The notes under the pieces were generated by a model that did no database searches, was not told the origin of the DNA, and saw only the letters and a program-made list of their open reading frames with translations. A DNA stretch of 64,000 nucleotides from UBA5972 sp964600965 (GTDB lineage: Bacteria > Pseudomonadota > Alphaproteobacteria > Rhodobacterales > Rhodobacteraceae): positions 1 to 64,000 of the forward strand of contig CAZRLO010000001.1 of assembly GCA_964600965.1 (NCBI GenBank), in the 5' to 3' direction. Of this stretch, positions 17,293 through 27,359 are shown one piece after another. Positions within the stretch are counted from its first letter, which is position 1. The number at the start of each line of letters is the position of its first letter. Position numbers and translations under genes: made by a program.

Positions 17293-17809
17293 CCGCCCTC
17301 TTGGTCGTCGATGGCATCAGGTCAAGCTCCATCCGCGTTGCGCTGCGAAATCCGAATATCCGGTGGAACGGCACCAGGGTCTCGACGGCAACCGCGCTGA
17401 ATCCTGTCCGCTCGTACAGTGCCCGCGCGCGGGGGTTGCGGTCGATCACGTCCAGCGCGATCCGCCGATACCCGTTGGCCCGTGCGTGTTGGCAAAGTGC
17501 CTGCAACAGCGCCGATCCGACGCCCGCGCCCCGCGCTTCTTCGGCCACGCAAATGCCATCCATTTGCAGGGTTTCCGGCGCTTCTTTGCGTTCCAGCAGC
17601 ATCAAGAGCGGCAATCGCCAAAGGGAGCCGATCCAGCCGTAATGGCGGGCAATGTCGGCAGTGCCGCCGTTCAGGAATCCGGTGTCGCCGGTCTTGAACC
17701 CGGCCACGCCGATCAATTCGCCATTGCCGTCAACCGCGCATAGCGCGTTTTCCAGCGACATCGTGGCGGCGAAATAGGGCACCGCGCGGGTCTCGGGGCC
17801 AAGAACCAT
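17276..17809 (-). CDS. GNAT family N-acetyltransferase (true N-terminus probably upstream)
   Basis: Acetyl-CoA-dependent acyltransferase of unknown substrate. The core GNAT motif A is GICVAEEARGAGVGSALLQA, followed by RIALDVIDRNPRARALYERTGF. From the ATG at 17809 it is 177 aa, but the frame stays open upstream and encodes a family-like N-terminus (FGLAPDQTRRAAHLYWSAF, then SQKLG). That stretch contains no ATG, GTG or TTG. The only near-start codons are CTG at 17914, overlapping the leuB stop, and ATC at 17887. Either a rare start codon is used or the original start was mutated and the protein is shortened. Confidence 0.8.
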   Translation of the reverse strand: MVLGPETRAVPYFAATMSLENALCAVDGNGELIGVAGFKTGDTGFLNGGTADIARHYGWIGSLWRLPLLMLLERKEAPETLQMDGICVAEEARGAGVGSALLQALCQHARANGYRRIALDVIDRNPRARALYERTGFSAVAVETLVPFHRIFGFRSATRMELDLMPSTTKRAVVERA

Positions 17810-17910
17810 GCCAAGTTTTTGCGAAAACGCCGACCAGTACAGGTGCGCGGCGCGCCGGGTCTGATCAGGTGCAAGCCCGAATTCGATGGAAAAGGCAGGG
17901 CCCGTTTCGA

Positions 17911-19020
17911 TCAGAGGCTCGCCTCCAAGGCGGCAACGACCGCATCGCCCATTTCAGAGGTCGAGACCGCCTTGCCCCCGTCCGCCTGCATCAGATCGGG
18001 CGTCCGCACGCCGTCGGCAAGCACGTTTTCAACCGCCGCTTCCAGCCGGTCCGCCTCGGTCGCCTGATCGAACGAAAAGCGCAGGGCCATTGCAAAACTC
18101 AGGATAGAGGCGCAGGGATTGGCCTTGCCCTGCCCGGCAATGTCGGGCGCGGAACCATGCACCGGTTCGTACAGCGCCCTGGGCCGTCCGTTTTCCATCG
18201 GCGCGCCCAGACTGGCCGACGGCAGCATTCCCAGCGACCCGGTCAGCATGGCCGCGCAATCACTTAGGATGTCGCCAAACAGATTGTCCGTCACGATCAC
18301 ATCGAACTGTTTGGGCCAGCGCACCAATTGCATCGCGCCGGCATCGGCGTACATGTGGGAAAGTTCGACATCGGGGTATTCGTTGTCATGCACCCACTGC
18401 ACCTCTTCGCGCCACAGAATGCCGCTTTCCATCACGTTGGCCTTTTCCATCGAACAGACCTTGCCCGACCGCCGCCGCGCCAGCTCAAAAGCCGACCGCG
18501 CCACCCGTCGGATTTCGCTGGTCGTATAGCGCTGGGTATTCACGCCCATGCGCTGACCGTCGTTCATTTCGGTGATCCCGCGAGGCTCGCCAAAATAGAC
18601 GCCCGAGGTCAGTTCGCGCACGATCATCACGTCAAGGCCCGAAACGATCTCGGGCTTCAGCGACGAAAACCCGGCCAGCGCGTCGAAACATTGCGCCGGG
18701 CGCAGGTTGGAAAACAGGTCCATCTCCTTGCGCAGCGCCAACAGGCCGCGTTCGGGTTTGACGCTGAAATCCAGATCGTCATAGGCCGGGCCGCCAACCG
18801 CCCCCAGCAGCACCGCATCGGCGGCCTGCGCGCGGGCCAGTGTCTCGTCGGTCAGGGGCGTGCCGTGGGCATCATAGGCGCAGCCGCCGACCAGATCCTC
18901 GGAAACATCGAAATTGAGCCCACGATTGTCGCCAAGCCAGTCGATGACCTTGCGCACTTCGGCCATGACTTCCGGGCCAATACCATCGCCGGACAGGATC
19001 AATAAAGAAGGGTTGGGCAT
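17911..19020 (-). CDS. leuB: 3-isopropylmalate dehydrogenase
   Basis: Oxidatively decarboxylates 3-isopropylmalate in leucine biosynthesis using NAD. The 369-aa protein has ILSGDGIGPEVM at the N-terminus, the substrate-binding LREL-type region (VRELTSGVYFG), KANVMESGILW, and the signature DNLFGDILSD. The ATG at 19020 gives the family start MPNPSLLILSGDGIGPE. It is on the same strand as leuC and leuD but separated from leuD by a membrane protein and a secreted nuclease-like protein. Confidence 0.97.
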   Translation of the reverse strand: MPNPSLLILSGDGIGPEVMAEVRKVIDWLGDNRGLNFDVSEDLVGGCAYDAHGTPLTDETLARAQAADAVLLGAVGGPAYDDLDFSVKPERGLLALRKEMDLFSNLRPAQCFDALAGFSSLKPEIVSGLDVMIVRELTSGVYFGEPRGITEMNDGQRMGVNTQRYTTSEIRRVARSAFELARRRSGKVCSMEKANVMESGILWREEVQWVHDNEYPDVELSHMYADAGAMQLVRWPKQFDVIVTDNLFGDILSDCAAMLTGSLGMLPSASLGAPMENGRPRALYEPVHGSAPDIAGQGKANPCASILSFAMALRFSFDQATEADRLEAAVENVLADGVRTPDLMQADGGKAVSTSEMGDAVVAALEASL

Positions 19021-19093
19021 CGCGTCGGCTCCTGCGGTCACGTAAAAATGCGACCTAACGCGGCGCTTGGCTGCGGTCAAGCGGCGGGTGCCA

Positions 19094-20311
19094 TCACTTG
19101 ATATCCACCCAGACGATCCTGTGGTGCGATCCGACTTTGCCGTCGGTGCCAACCAGATCAAACCCCGCCTCGCCCGGCGCGGGCCAGAACACGCCCGCGG
19201 CCACGACGTTCAGTTCGACCGACGGCAAGACATAATCGACGCGCAGGTTGCCCGGTGTCCGCGCCTCGTCCCAGTCGACGGTATCATGCCGGGGGTCGCT
19301 CTTTTGGGTAAGGTTTCCGCCGCCCTGCACCTTGGTCGCCACCACCGCGCCACGGCTTTCGGGCAAGGGGTCGCGCAGACGCGGATGCGCCAGCAGCGAA
19401 CGGATCGCACCGGTCGAACCCTCGCCGTCGTGCGGATCGGCGTTCAGGTCGCCAAGAACCACGAACGGCGATGCGGGCGACAGTTTTTCGTCAAGCGCGC
19501 CATCCAGAAACAGCGTCCAGAACCGGATTTCATCGCGGTTGCGCAACCCGTTGCGATCCTCTGGCCCGTCGAAAACCGGGGGCGTGGCATGGGCGATCAG
19601 CAGGTGCAGCACGCGGTCGTCGGGCAGTGCCACGGGCACGTCCCAATGGCCCTTGGACGACAGGCGCTGGACATCCCAGGCGCGGGCCGACGGAAACGGC
19701 TGGCCGTCGATCACCGGCAACCGGGCGCCCGGCAGATCGCGCCACAATCGGCCCGAGAAATCCCGGACCTGCCCGGCCAGCACCGGAAAGGCCGACAACA
19801 GCGCCATGCCCTCGGCACCTGCGAACCCGCCAAAGCCCTGCGCGTCGCCGGGGCCACCGGTGCGGCCGTCTCCGTCCAGATCGATGCCGGTCGCCAGACC
19901 CGCATTGGAGGGCCGCGCAAAGCGAAACGGATAATGCACCCCGAGTTCGGACAGTTGATCGGCAAAAACGTCCAGCGCCTGCCCGCCGAAATCATAGTCG
20001 AAATCGTTCAGCAACAGGATATCCGGCGCAACGCGCGCGACAATCCGCTGGACCGCCAGAATTTGCGGATCGTCCGCTTTTTCAAGGTCGCGCAGCAGCA
20101 AGCCCGGCCCGTCGCGGCCCAATGACACGTTGAATGTGGCGATGCGGAGGGTTTGGGAAACCGCCGGCCCGCAGGCCAGCAGCCAGATCAGGCCCGCGCA
20201 AATCCCGCAGAATGTGGTGCGTGCAGGTGATCGCGCTTGCGCCGGATCAGTTGCGCGATCTTGCCGATGGCAATGCCGCGCATGAACAGGCTTGCCGGTA
20301 AAAACGCCCAT
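19094..20311 (-). CDS. exported endonuclease/exonuclease/phosphatase family protein
   Basis: Metal-dependent phosphoesterase fold (DNase I-like). The mature domain starts TLRIATFNVSLG, with the acidic ligand region LLLNDFDYDFGGQ, the active site HATPPVFDGPEDRN, the catalytic VVLGDLNADP, and the final GSHHRIVWVD. A hydrophobic leader (ICAGLIWLLACGPAVSQ) just before the domain looks like a signal peptide, so the protein is probably periplasmic or extracellular. The only in-frame ATG, at 20311, gives an odd hydrophilic stretch before the leader and a 124-bp overlap with the upstream gene. The true start is uncertain and may be a rare codon nearer 20212. Confidence 0.8.
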   Translation of the reverse strand: MGVFTGKPVHARHCHRQDRATDPAQARSPARTTFCGICAGLIWLLACGPAVSQTLRIATFNVSLGRDGPGLLLRDLEKADDPQILAVQRIVARVAPDILLLNDFDYDFGGQALDVFADQLSELGVHYPFRFARPSNAGLATGIDLDGDGRTGGPGDAQGFGGFAGAEGMALLSAFPVLAGQVRDFSGRLWRDLPGARLPVIDGQPFPSARAWDVQRLSSKGHWDVPVALPDDRVLHLLIAHATPPVFDGPEDRNGLRNRDEIRFWTLFLDGALDEKLSPASPFVVLGDLNADPHDGEGSTGAIRSLLAHPRLRDPLPESRGAVVATKVQGGGNLTQKSDPRHDTVDWDEARTPGNLRVDYVLPSVELNVVAAGVFWPAPGEAGFDLVGTDGKVGSHHRIVWVDIK

Positions 20312-21024
20312 ACGGCCACCGTCCAGATCAGGGTCTGGTTGCTGTCCAGCGTCGAGAAATCGTAATAGGCCGACGACACCTGCGCAACCAATGGCAACAG
20401 GAATGGCAGGGTAAATCCAAAGATTACGTTAACGCGGGCATCGCGGGTCAACCGGTCTTCGACGTCAAATCCCGATGCCGGGTCAAATGTCGGCAGGTTG
20501 ACCCACACATTGAACGAACCGTGCCCAAGCGGCCAGGACAGCAACCGCATCACCACGGCGAATATCGCCAGCGAAATCAGTGAAACGACATAGCTGATGC
20601 CGGCAGCCGAACGGATGATCGCCGTGTTTTCAGACGCCCCGTCGCCCGACAGCAAGGCCGTCAATATCCGCACCGGGCTGAAGGGGAAATCCATCGCCGC
20701 GCCGATCAACGAACCGATTTCAGGGACTTGGTGCAAGAACGCCCCATTGCTGCCGGTGCCCCGGAACAGGATTGTCAGCAACAAAACCGTCACGAACAAC
20801 GAAATGAAGCGAATGCGGTTGAATGGCGGCGCAAAACGGAATTCGACCAGGCCGGGATGCGACGAGCCGTATTCGAACAGGGTCAGCGCCGCGCCGACCA
20901 ATGCGAATACCATCGAGATGTCGCGCGCGTCCCGCCCGATACCCGGCAATAGCAGCGTGGGCAGCGCGATCAAAAGCGCCACGAGTATCGCCCGGACAAA
21001 TGCCCCGATTAGCTGGGAAATCAC
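20188..21024 (-). CDS. multi-spanning membrane protein of unknown function
   Basis: A 278-aa protein with about five or six hydrophobic helices (for example ILVALLIALPTLLLPGI, FISLFVTVLLLTILF, FGFTLPFLLPLVAQV and a helix near residue 240) and a basic C-terminal tail. I do not recognise a named family. It lies between leuD and the exported nuclease-like gene, overlaps the latter, and is probably cotranscribed with it. A structural or transport role is possible but not shown. Confidence 0.75.
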   Translation of the reverse strand: MISQLIGAFVRAILVALLIALPTLLLPGIGRDARDISMVFALVGAALTLFEYGSSHPGLVEFRFAPPFNRIRFISLFVTVLLLTILFRGTGSNGAFLHQVPEIGSLIGAAMDFPFSPVRILTALLSGDGASENTAIIRSAAGISYVVSLISLAIFAVVMRLLSWPLGHGSFNVWVNLPTFDPASGFDVEDRLTRDARVNVIFGFTLPFLLPLVAQVSSAYYDFSTLDSNQTLIWTVAVWAFLPASLFMRGIAIGKIAQLIRRKRDHLHAPHSAGFARA

Positions 21025-21272
21025 TGCCTTTTAACCCTCGATCTGGCCGGGCCCGGTACTTTGCCGTGCCCTGTTCCGTCCTGATTCCCCGCGAACGAGG
21101 TGCCTCATTTTCGCCTTAATCCTGCCTTTTTTCGTCAGAATCCGTCAAGTGCTTGAAGAGTCACAAGGTTTTTTTGTCCGATTAGGAAACAAAGTGTTTC
21201 CCGAATGCATCAATGGTCAAGATATGGCCCCGGAAACCGAATTTGGAACCATCGATGGTGGCCCGAAATCGG

Positions 21273-21878
21273 TCAGACCCAGGGGTTCTGCGCCTGATAT
21301 TGCTTTTCGAAGGCGTCGATTGCCCCGGATTTTTCCATCGTCAGGCCGATATCGTCCAGCCCGTTCAGCAGACAGTGTTTTTTGAACGGATCCACCTCGA
21401 AGGTGAATTCGGTGCCGTCGCTTGCCGAGACGGTCTGGGTTTCCAGATCAACCGTGATCCGCGCGTTTTCGCCCCGTTCCGCGTCCTCCATCAGGCGGTC
21501 CACCTGTGCCTTTGGCAGGACGATCGGCAGGATCCCGTTCTTGAAACAGTTGTTGTAGAATATGTCGGCAAAGCTGGTCGAGATGACGCAGCTTATGCCG
21601 AAATCCAGCAACGCCCAAGGCGCGTGCTCGCGGCTGGAACCACAGCCGAAATTGTCGCCCGCCACGATGATCTCGGCCTTGCGGTACGCGGGTCTGTTCA
21701 GCACGAAATCCGCAATCTCGCTGCCGTCGTCGCCAAACCGCATTTCGTCAAACAGATTGGCCCCCAGACCCGAACGCTTGATCGTCTTCAGGAACTGCTT
21801 TGGGATGATCATGTCGGTGTCGATATTGATCAGCGGCATGGGGGCGGCGATGCCTGAGAGGGTGGTGAATTTGTTCAT
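21273..21878 (-). CDS. leuD: 3-isopropylmalate dehydratase small subunit
   Basis: Small subunit of isopropylmalate isomerase, which with LeuC converts 2- to 3-isopropylmalate. The 201-aa protein has the start MNKFTTLSGIAAPMPL, the motif INIDTDMIIPKQFL, and the active-site loop DNFGCGSSREHAPWAL. The ATG at 21878 is internal to a longer open frame but is the family start. It lies only 13 bp downstream of the AAA ATPase gene and nearly 1.3 kb from leuC, its partner subunit. It must be expressed through the ATPase gene or from a promoter inside it. Confidence 0.97.
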   Translation of the reverse strand: MNKFTTLSGIAAPMPLINIDTDMIIPKQFLKTIKRSGLGANLFDEMRFGDDGSEIADFVLNRPAYRKAEIIVAGDNFGCGSSREHAPWALLDFGISCVISTSFADIFYNNCFKNGILPIVLPKAQVDRLMEDAERGENARITVDLETQTVSASDGTEFTFEVDPFKKHCLLNGLDDIGLTMEKSGAIDAFEKQYQAQNPWV

Positions 21879-21891
21879 TTCTTGGATCCAG

Positions 21892-23085
21892 TCAAATTTG
21901 GTCGGTTGCGTCGTCTTGCCTGCGCATGAATTCGGCAAAAAGCGGTACTGTGAACGCCAGATATCCATGTTCTGCGCTGTAAATCATGCCCTTGTGGATA
22001 ATATTGGCGCGAGTTGGCCCGATGGACTGAGTTCTTCGTCCAAGCGCATTTGCAATATCGGCAATTGGATACGGCCCGTCGCCCAGATTTGCCATGGCGG
22101 AAACAAAAACTGTTTCAGCCCGGGTCAGCCGATCCATTCTTACCTTGAAAAATCCATTGTCCAGAGAAGAAATTACAAGACCATGTGCGTTTTCGACATC
22201 GGCCAAGGTTATTTCCGGGTCTCGAGCAAGATCCCAGGATTGCGACCCCCATTCCTGAATGAAAAAGGGATAGCCCCGCGATGATTCAACGATCAATTCG
22301 ATCGCTGCCTCGCCGATTTTCGCTCCTTCATTCTCAATCGGTCTGCGCACGGCCTGAGCCGCTGCATCACGTTGCAATGCGCCGACTGGCGGGTAGCTGA
22401 ACAGGCGTTCCGCATAGGATTTTGCATCGCCCGCGAGGCGGGCGACCTGTGGCAAGCCGGCGCCGGCAAAAACGATTGGCATGTTGGATTGCGATACCCG
22501 GTGCAGCGAAACGATCAGCGCACTCAGGTCCTCGGAATTCAGATACTGGACTTCATCTATCAATAACAGCCAGGCTCGATTTGCCCGGGCGGCGGCTGTG
22601 CCGACTGCCTCGAACAAATCCGGCAAATCGAATTCGATGTCGCCGCTGTCTGCAAGCCCAGGCTCCGGGTCGGAGGCTCCTTCAATTCCTACACCAATCC
22701 CCGCAATCTCCAGGTTGAATCCCGCTGCAAAGTTGCGAAGGCCGCGAAGGCCGCGCAGCGCGATTTCCCTTGCCGCTTCAGCACCGGAAAGTGAGCGCAG
22801 AACTTTTCTCATTTCCGGTACGATCAATCTGGCCAGAGATGCATTCTCCGGTGCTTCAATGCGCGAGACCGTCAATCCTTCGGCGTCGCCAATCTTCTTG
22901 AATTCGTTCAGCAACACAGTTTTTCCCGTGCCCCTGAGGCCAAGCAGCATCGTGGGCCGCGCGTACCTGGCAGACATTGCACGCCTGCAGGCAGTTGTCG
23001 CGGCTTCAGTGATTTCGTCTCGCCCTGCTAGTTCTGGCGGGGGGTGCCCGGCGCTGGGCGCGAATGGATTTTGAACTGGGTCCAA
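21892..23085 (-). CDS. AAA/Orc1-Cdc6-like ATPase inserted between leuC and leuD
   Basis: A 397-aa P-loop ATPase starting with TTG (no ATG is available before an in-frame stop; weak AGAGAG upstream). Walker A is GLRGTGKT at residues 49-56 and Walker B is LLLIDEVQYL at about 173-182, with a sensor-like VFAGAGLPQV. The C-terminal 80 residues look like a winged helix (FVSAMANLGDGPYPIADI to the end). This layout is that of archaeal-type/Orc1-Cdc6-like ATPases found singly in many bacterial genomes. Function is unknown. The gene is visibly more A/T-rich than leuC or leuD and has no partner gene. Confidence 0.82.
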   Translation of the reverse strand: MDPVQNPFAPSAGHPPPELAGRDEITEAATTACRRAMSARYARPTMLLGLRGTGKTVLLNEFKKIGDAEGLTVSRIEAPENASLARLIVPEMRKVLRSLSGAEAAREIALRGLRGLRNFAAGFNLEIAGIGVGIEGASDPEPGLADSGDIEFDLPDLFEAVGTAAARANRAWLLLIDEVQYLNSEDLSALIVSLHRVSQSNMPIVFAGAGLPQVARLAGDAKSYAERLFSYPPVGALQRDAAAQAVRRPIENEGAKIGEAAIELIVESSRGYPFFIQEWGSQSWDLARDPEITLADVENAHGLVISSLDNGFFKVRMDRLTRAETVFVSAMANLGDGPYPIADIANALGRRTQSIGPTRANIIHKGMIYSAEHGYLAFTVPLFAEFMRRQDDATDQI

Positions 23086-23104
23086 TGCACTCTCTATTCA
23101 TATT

Positions 23105-23159
23105 TAGCAATGTATAGCGTAAGATAGCAAAATTCGCTATACTCTGCTCGCTTTTGCTA
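23105..23159. promoter_or_regulatory. operator-like cluster of TAGCR dyads before the AAA ATPase
   Basis: Between the leuC stop and the ATPase start lies an A/T-rich 77 bp with nested inverted repeats. TATAGCG (23113-23119) pairs with CGCTATA (23135-23141), and TAGCAA (23105-23110) pairs with TTGCTA (23154-23159). In all there are five copies of TAGCR, three on one strand and two on the other. This is typical of an autoregulated operator/promoter and unlike the surrounding DNA. Confidence 0.5.
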
Positions 23160-23162
23160 TTC

Positions 23163-24572
<1,410 letters not shown>

Positions 24573-24827
24573 TTCGATCTCCCGCGGCTGGATGTTCAGA
24601 ATGTTCGTGACGCCGGGCCGGTGTCAGGCGCGCGGACCCGCCGACAGCTCCAAAGATTCGCCGTGAAATCGCCAGGGCAGGCGGGCGCGGTCATCCATGT
24701 CGAAAACTGGTTTCATGACGCCCACATATCGCGAAGCCCGCCGTCTCGCAAGGCCGCACGGCAACGATGGCACGCTTGATGCAATGTCGACGCCTGTGCC
24801 ACAGTACCGGCACAAAAGGAGCCGCGA

Positions 24828-26168
24828 TTGGAATACATCCTCGATCCTGAAACCCTCGCGCAGTTGCAGGCCCTGATCGACGAAACGCTGAGTTTCGGCA
24901 CAAGCCTGTTCCGGCGGCGGCAGCTTTACCAACTGGCGCTGCTGGCGGTGTGTTTCGGTGCCGCGCAGATCATCACCGTCATTCTGGCACCGCGCATGGC
25001 CCGGTGGATGCACACGCTGGAGGGCTGGCCGAAATGGCGTCTGCGGGTGCTGGTGCTGGTCCATCAACGCATCCGGCTGAGCGCGTTCGTGGTGATCACC
25101 TGGCTGGTTTTCCTGACCCTGCGCGAGGTCACGTGGCATTCGTGGTCCAACCTGCTTGGGCCGATTGCCGAACTTGCGACCGCGTGGTTGTTCGTCTCGT
25201 TCGCGTCGCGGCTGATCCACAACCGGACGATGCGGCGGACTGTGCGCTGGGGGGCGTGGATATTCGTAACCCTCAGCATTCTGGGCCTGACCGGATTCGT
25301 TTCCCAATTGTTCGACCGGTTTGCCATCGATATCGGCGAATTTCACCTTTCGCTGCTGGTGGTCATCCGGGCGGGCGTAACACTGGCGGCGCTTTTGGTG
25401 GCCGCGCGCCTGATCAGCTCGGCCGCCGCGACCCGAATCAATCAGAACGACGATATTTCGCCGTCGATGCGGGTCCTGTCCGTCAAGGCGGTGCAACTGG
25501 CGCTTTATGGCGTCGCGATTTTCATCGGGCTGCAAACCGTCGGGTTCGACCTGACCAGCCTGACGGTGTTGTCGGGCGCCATCGGTCTGGGCCTTGGGTT
25601 CGGGCTGCAAAAGGTGGTTTCAAACCTCGTTTCCGGCGTGATCCTGCTGCTCGACAAATCCATCAAACCGGGCGACGTGATTTCGCTGGGCGATACGTTC
25701 GGCTGGATCAGCTCGCTGGGTGCGCGGTATGTTTCCGTGCTTACGCGCAACGGGACCGAGTTCCTGATCCCGAACGAGGACCTGATCACCAACCGGGTCG
25801 TCAACTGGTCGCATTCCAGCGATCTGGTCCGGCTCGATATCAGGTTCGGCGTCAGCTACGACAGCAACCCGCACGAGGTAAAGCGGATATGTTCCGCGGC
25901 CCCTCTGACGGTGGACCGGGTGATTTCCACCCCGCCGCCGGTTTGCCACGTCACGGGTTTTGGGGATTCTTCAATCGATTTCGTGCTGCGGTTCTGGATA
26001 CGCGATCCGACGCGGGGGCTGACCAACGTGCGCGGCAACGTCTATCTGGCGCTGTGGGATGCGCTGAAGTCGGCGGGGTTCGAAATTCCCTATCCCCGCC
26101 GGGATATCACCATTCTGTCCGAGCCGGATCCGCGATCAACCACCGCTCAAAGCGGCGCGCCGTCCTGA
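24828..26168 (+). CDS. MscS family mechanosensitive ion channel
   Basis: A 446-aa inner-membrane channel protein of the small-conductance mechanosensitive type, protecting against osmotic down-shock. Several N-terminal helices precede the conserved MscS pore and beta domain: LTSLTVLSGAIGLGLGFGLQ, then VSNLVSGVILLLDKSIKPGD and LTRNGTEFLIPNEDLI. The start is TTG with a strong AAGGAG at 24816-24821. It is longer than E. coli MscS (about 286 aa) because of extra N-terminal helices, like other YbdG/YnaI-like members. The end overlaps the convergent asparaginase gene by 22 bp. Confidence 0.92.
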   Translation: MEYILDPETLAQLQALIDETLSFGTSLFRRRQLYQLALLAVCFGAAQIITVILAPRMARWMHTLEGWPKWRLRVLVLVHQRIRLSAFVVITWLVFLTLREVTWHSWSNLLGPIAELATAWLFVSFASRLIHNRTMRRTVRWGAWIFVTLSILGLTGFVSQLFDRFAIDIGEFHLSLLVVIRAGVTLAALLVAARLISSAAATRINQNDDISPSMRVLSVKAVQLALYGVAIFIGLQTVGFDLTSLTVLSGAIGLGLGFGLQKVVSNLVSGVILLLDKSIKPGDVISLGDTFGWISSLGARYVSVLTRNGTEFLIPNEDLITNRVVNWSHSSDLVRLDIRFGVSYDSNPHEVKRICSAAPLTVDRVISTPPPVCHVTGFGDSSIDFVLRFWIRDPTRGLTNVRGNVYLALWDALKSAGFEIPYPRRDITILSEPDPRSTTAQSGAPS

Positions 26169-27163
26169 AACAACGCCGAGGTCGGGCGAATTTCGCCGGT
26201 GCCCAGGCCTGCGCGATTTTTCACGACCGGGTTCAGGCGTTTCCTGACCAGAGGATGCCCGGCATCGGCGGCCCCCAATCGCACCAGCAGCGCGGCGATG
26301 GCGGTTTCCGACGCGCGGGTCGCGCCGTCTTCGATTTTCAGGGCAACGCCAAGTCCCCGATCCGGCAAAATCGCAACAAAGGTTGCTTCGGCGCCCGTCT
26401 TGACGACGCTGCGCCCACCCATCGCCTGCATCAGCTCCGTACAGGCGCGCTTGTTTCCCGCGACCAGTTCGGGGTGCGCCGCCATGGCCGAGATCAGGCG
26501 GTTGCCGGCCTGCTCCCGCAAGTCACCGGCGCCATCGCGCGCAACCGCCATCCGCGCCATGGCCGTGGCCAGACCGGACAGCGAACAGGCGAAATTCGGG
26601 GCCGAACAACCGTCGATGCCGTAGCCCGGCGAAGCCGCGCCGGTCATGTCCTCGAACGCGTCGCGCACCGCAAGTTGCACCGGGTGAGCAATGTCGACAT
26701 ATTCCGGCCCCGCGCCCAGATGCCGCCCGAGCGTCAGAAATCCGGTATGCTTGCCCGAACAATTGTTGTGCAACTGGCACGGCGATCCCCCGCTTTCATA
26801 CATGGCGATCCGCGCCGCCCGGTCCGACGGCAATTGCGGCCCGCATCGCAGGTCGGATTCGCCAAGTCCCAGCGCGTGCAGCCAATGATCGACCCGTTCG
26901 GTATGAATGGTCGCCCCCTGATGTGAAGCGCAGGCAAGCGCAAGGTGTTCTGTTTTCAGTCCGAAACTGTCTGCCGCGCCGCTTTCGATCAGGGGCAATG
27001 CCTGAAGCATCTTGCAGGACGAACGCGGCAGAATGATCTTGGCCGGGTCGCCCCAGCTTGCAACGATATCGCCATCCGCGTTGCAGATGGCGGCGTGGCC
27101 GCGATGTGAACTTTCCATAAACGGCCCGCGCCGGATTTCCACCAGAAGTTCAGCAGATGCCAT
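26147..27163 (-). CDS. asparaginase (R. etli AnsA type)
   Basis: A 338-aa protein of the Asparaginase_II family (the thermolabile-type enzyme first described in Rhizobium), hydrolysing L-asparagine to aspartate and ammonia. Landmarks are LVEIRRGPFMESSHRGHAAI at the N-terminus, RSSCKMLQALPLIESG, NNCSGKHTGFL, and GIDGCSAPNFA. The ATG at 27163 has GGAG 7 nt upstream and is the family start; a longer frame exists but is not family-like. It is convergent with the MscS gene. Confidence 0.93.
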   Translation of the reverse strand: MASAELLVEIRRGPFMESSHRGHAAICNADGDIVASWGDPAKIILPRSSCKMLQALPLIESGAADSFGLKTEHLALACASHQGATIHTERVDHWLHALGLGESDLRCGPQLPSDRAARIAMYESGGSPCQLHNNCSGKHTGFLTLGRHLGAGPEYVDIAHPVQLAVRDAFEDMTGAASPGYGIDGCSAPNFACSLSGLATAMARMAVARDGAGDLREQAGNRLISAMAAHPELVAGNKRACTELMQAMGGRSVVKTGAEATFVAILPDRGLGVALKIEDGATRASETAIAALLVRLGAADAGHPLVRKRLNPVVKNRAGLGTGEIRPTSALFQDGAPL

Positions 27164-27359
27164 TATTTGCTCCGATCGGGCCGGTTTTCGGGATCGCCCG
27201 TCAGCGGATTTCCGCGAATGGGGCTGGAAAACGGGTAATTCTGCGTTAGACTGCGCCGACAGGTAGTCGTAATGATGCAGGACTGTCCAGAGTTCCAGTG
27301 AATGAACCATGGGTCCGGACGAGACAGAGGCAGCAAACAGCTTGGAGGCTGTGAGTAGA

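Noticed and set aside
21185..21201. 7-bp inverted repeat (GGAAACA/TGTTTCC) downstream of leuD, considered as a terminator
   Set aside because: The stem is A/T-rich and is not followed by a U-run in the leuD transcript, so it does not meet the pattern of an intrinsic terminator.
21892..23085. AAA ATPase considered as part of a known multi-gene anti-phage system
   Set aside because: No nuclease, protease, methylase or other effector gene adjoins it; both neighbours are leucine genes, so no named defence system can be claimed.
24624..24716. 30-codon minus-strand frame after the leuC promoter region
   Set aside because: No ribosome site and no recognisable similarity; part of a longer frame antisense to the MscS gene.
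24950..26926. 658-codon plus-strand frame over the MscS and asparaginase genes
   Set aside because: It overlaps the MscS gene in another frame and the asparaginase gene on the other strand, both of which are clear; the composition is that of a shadow.
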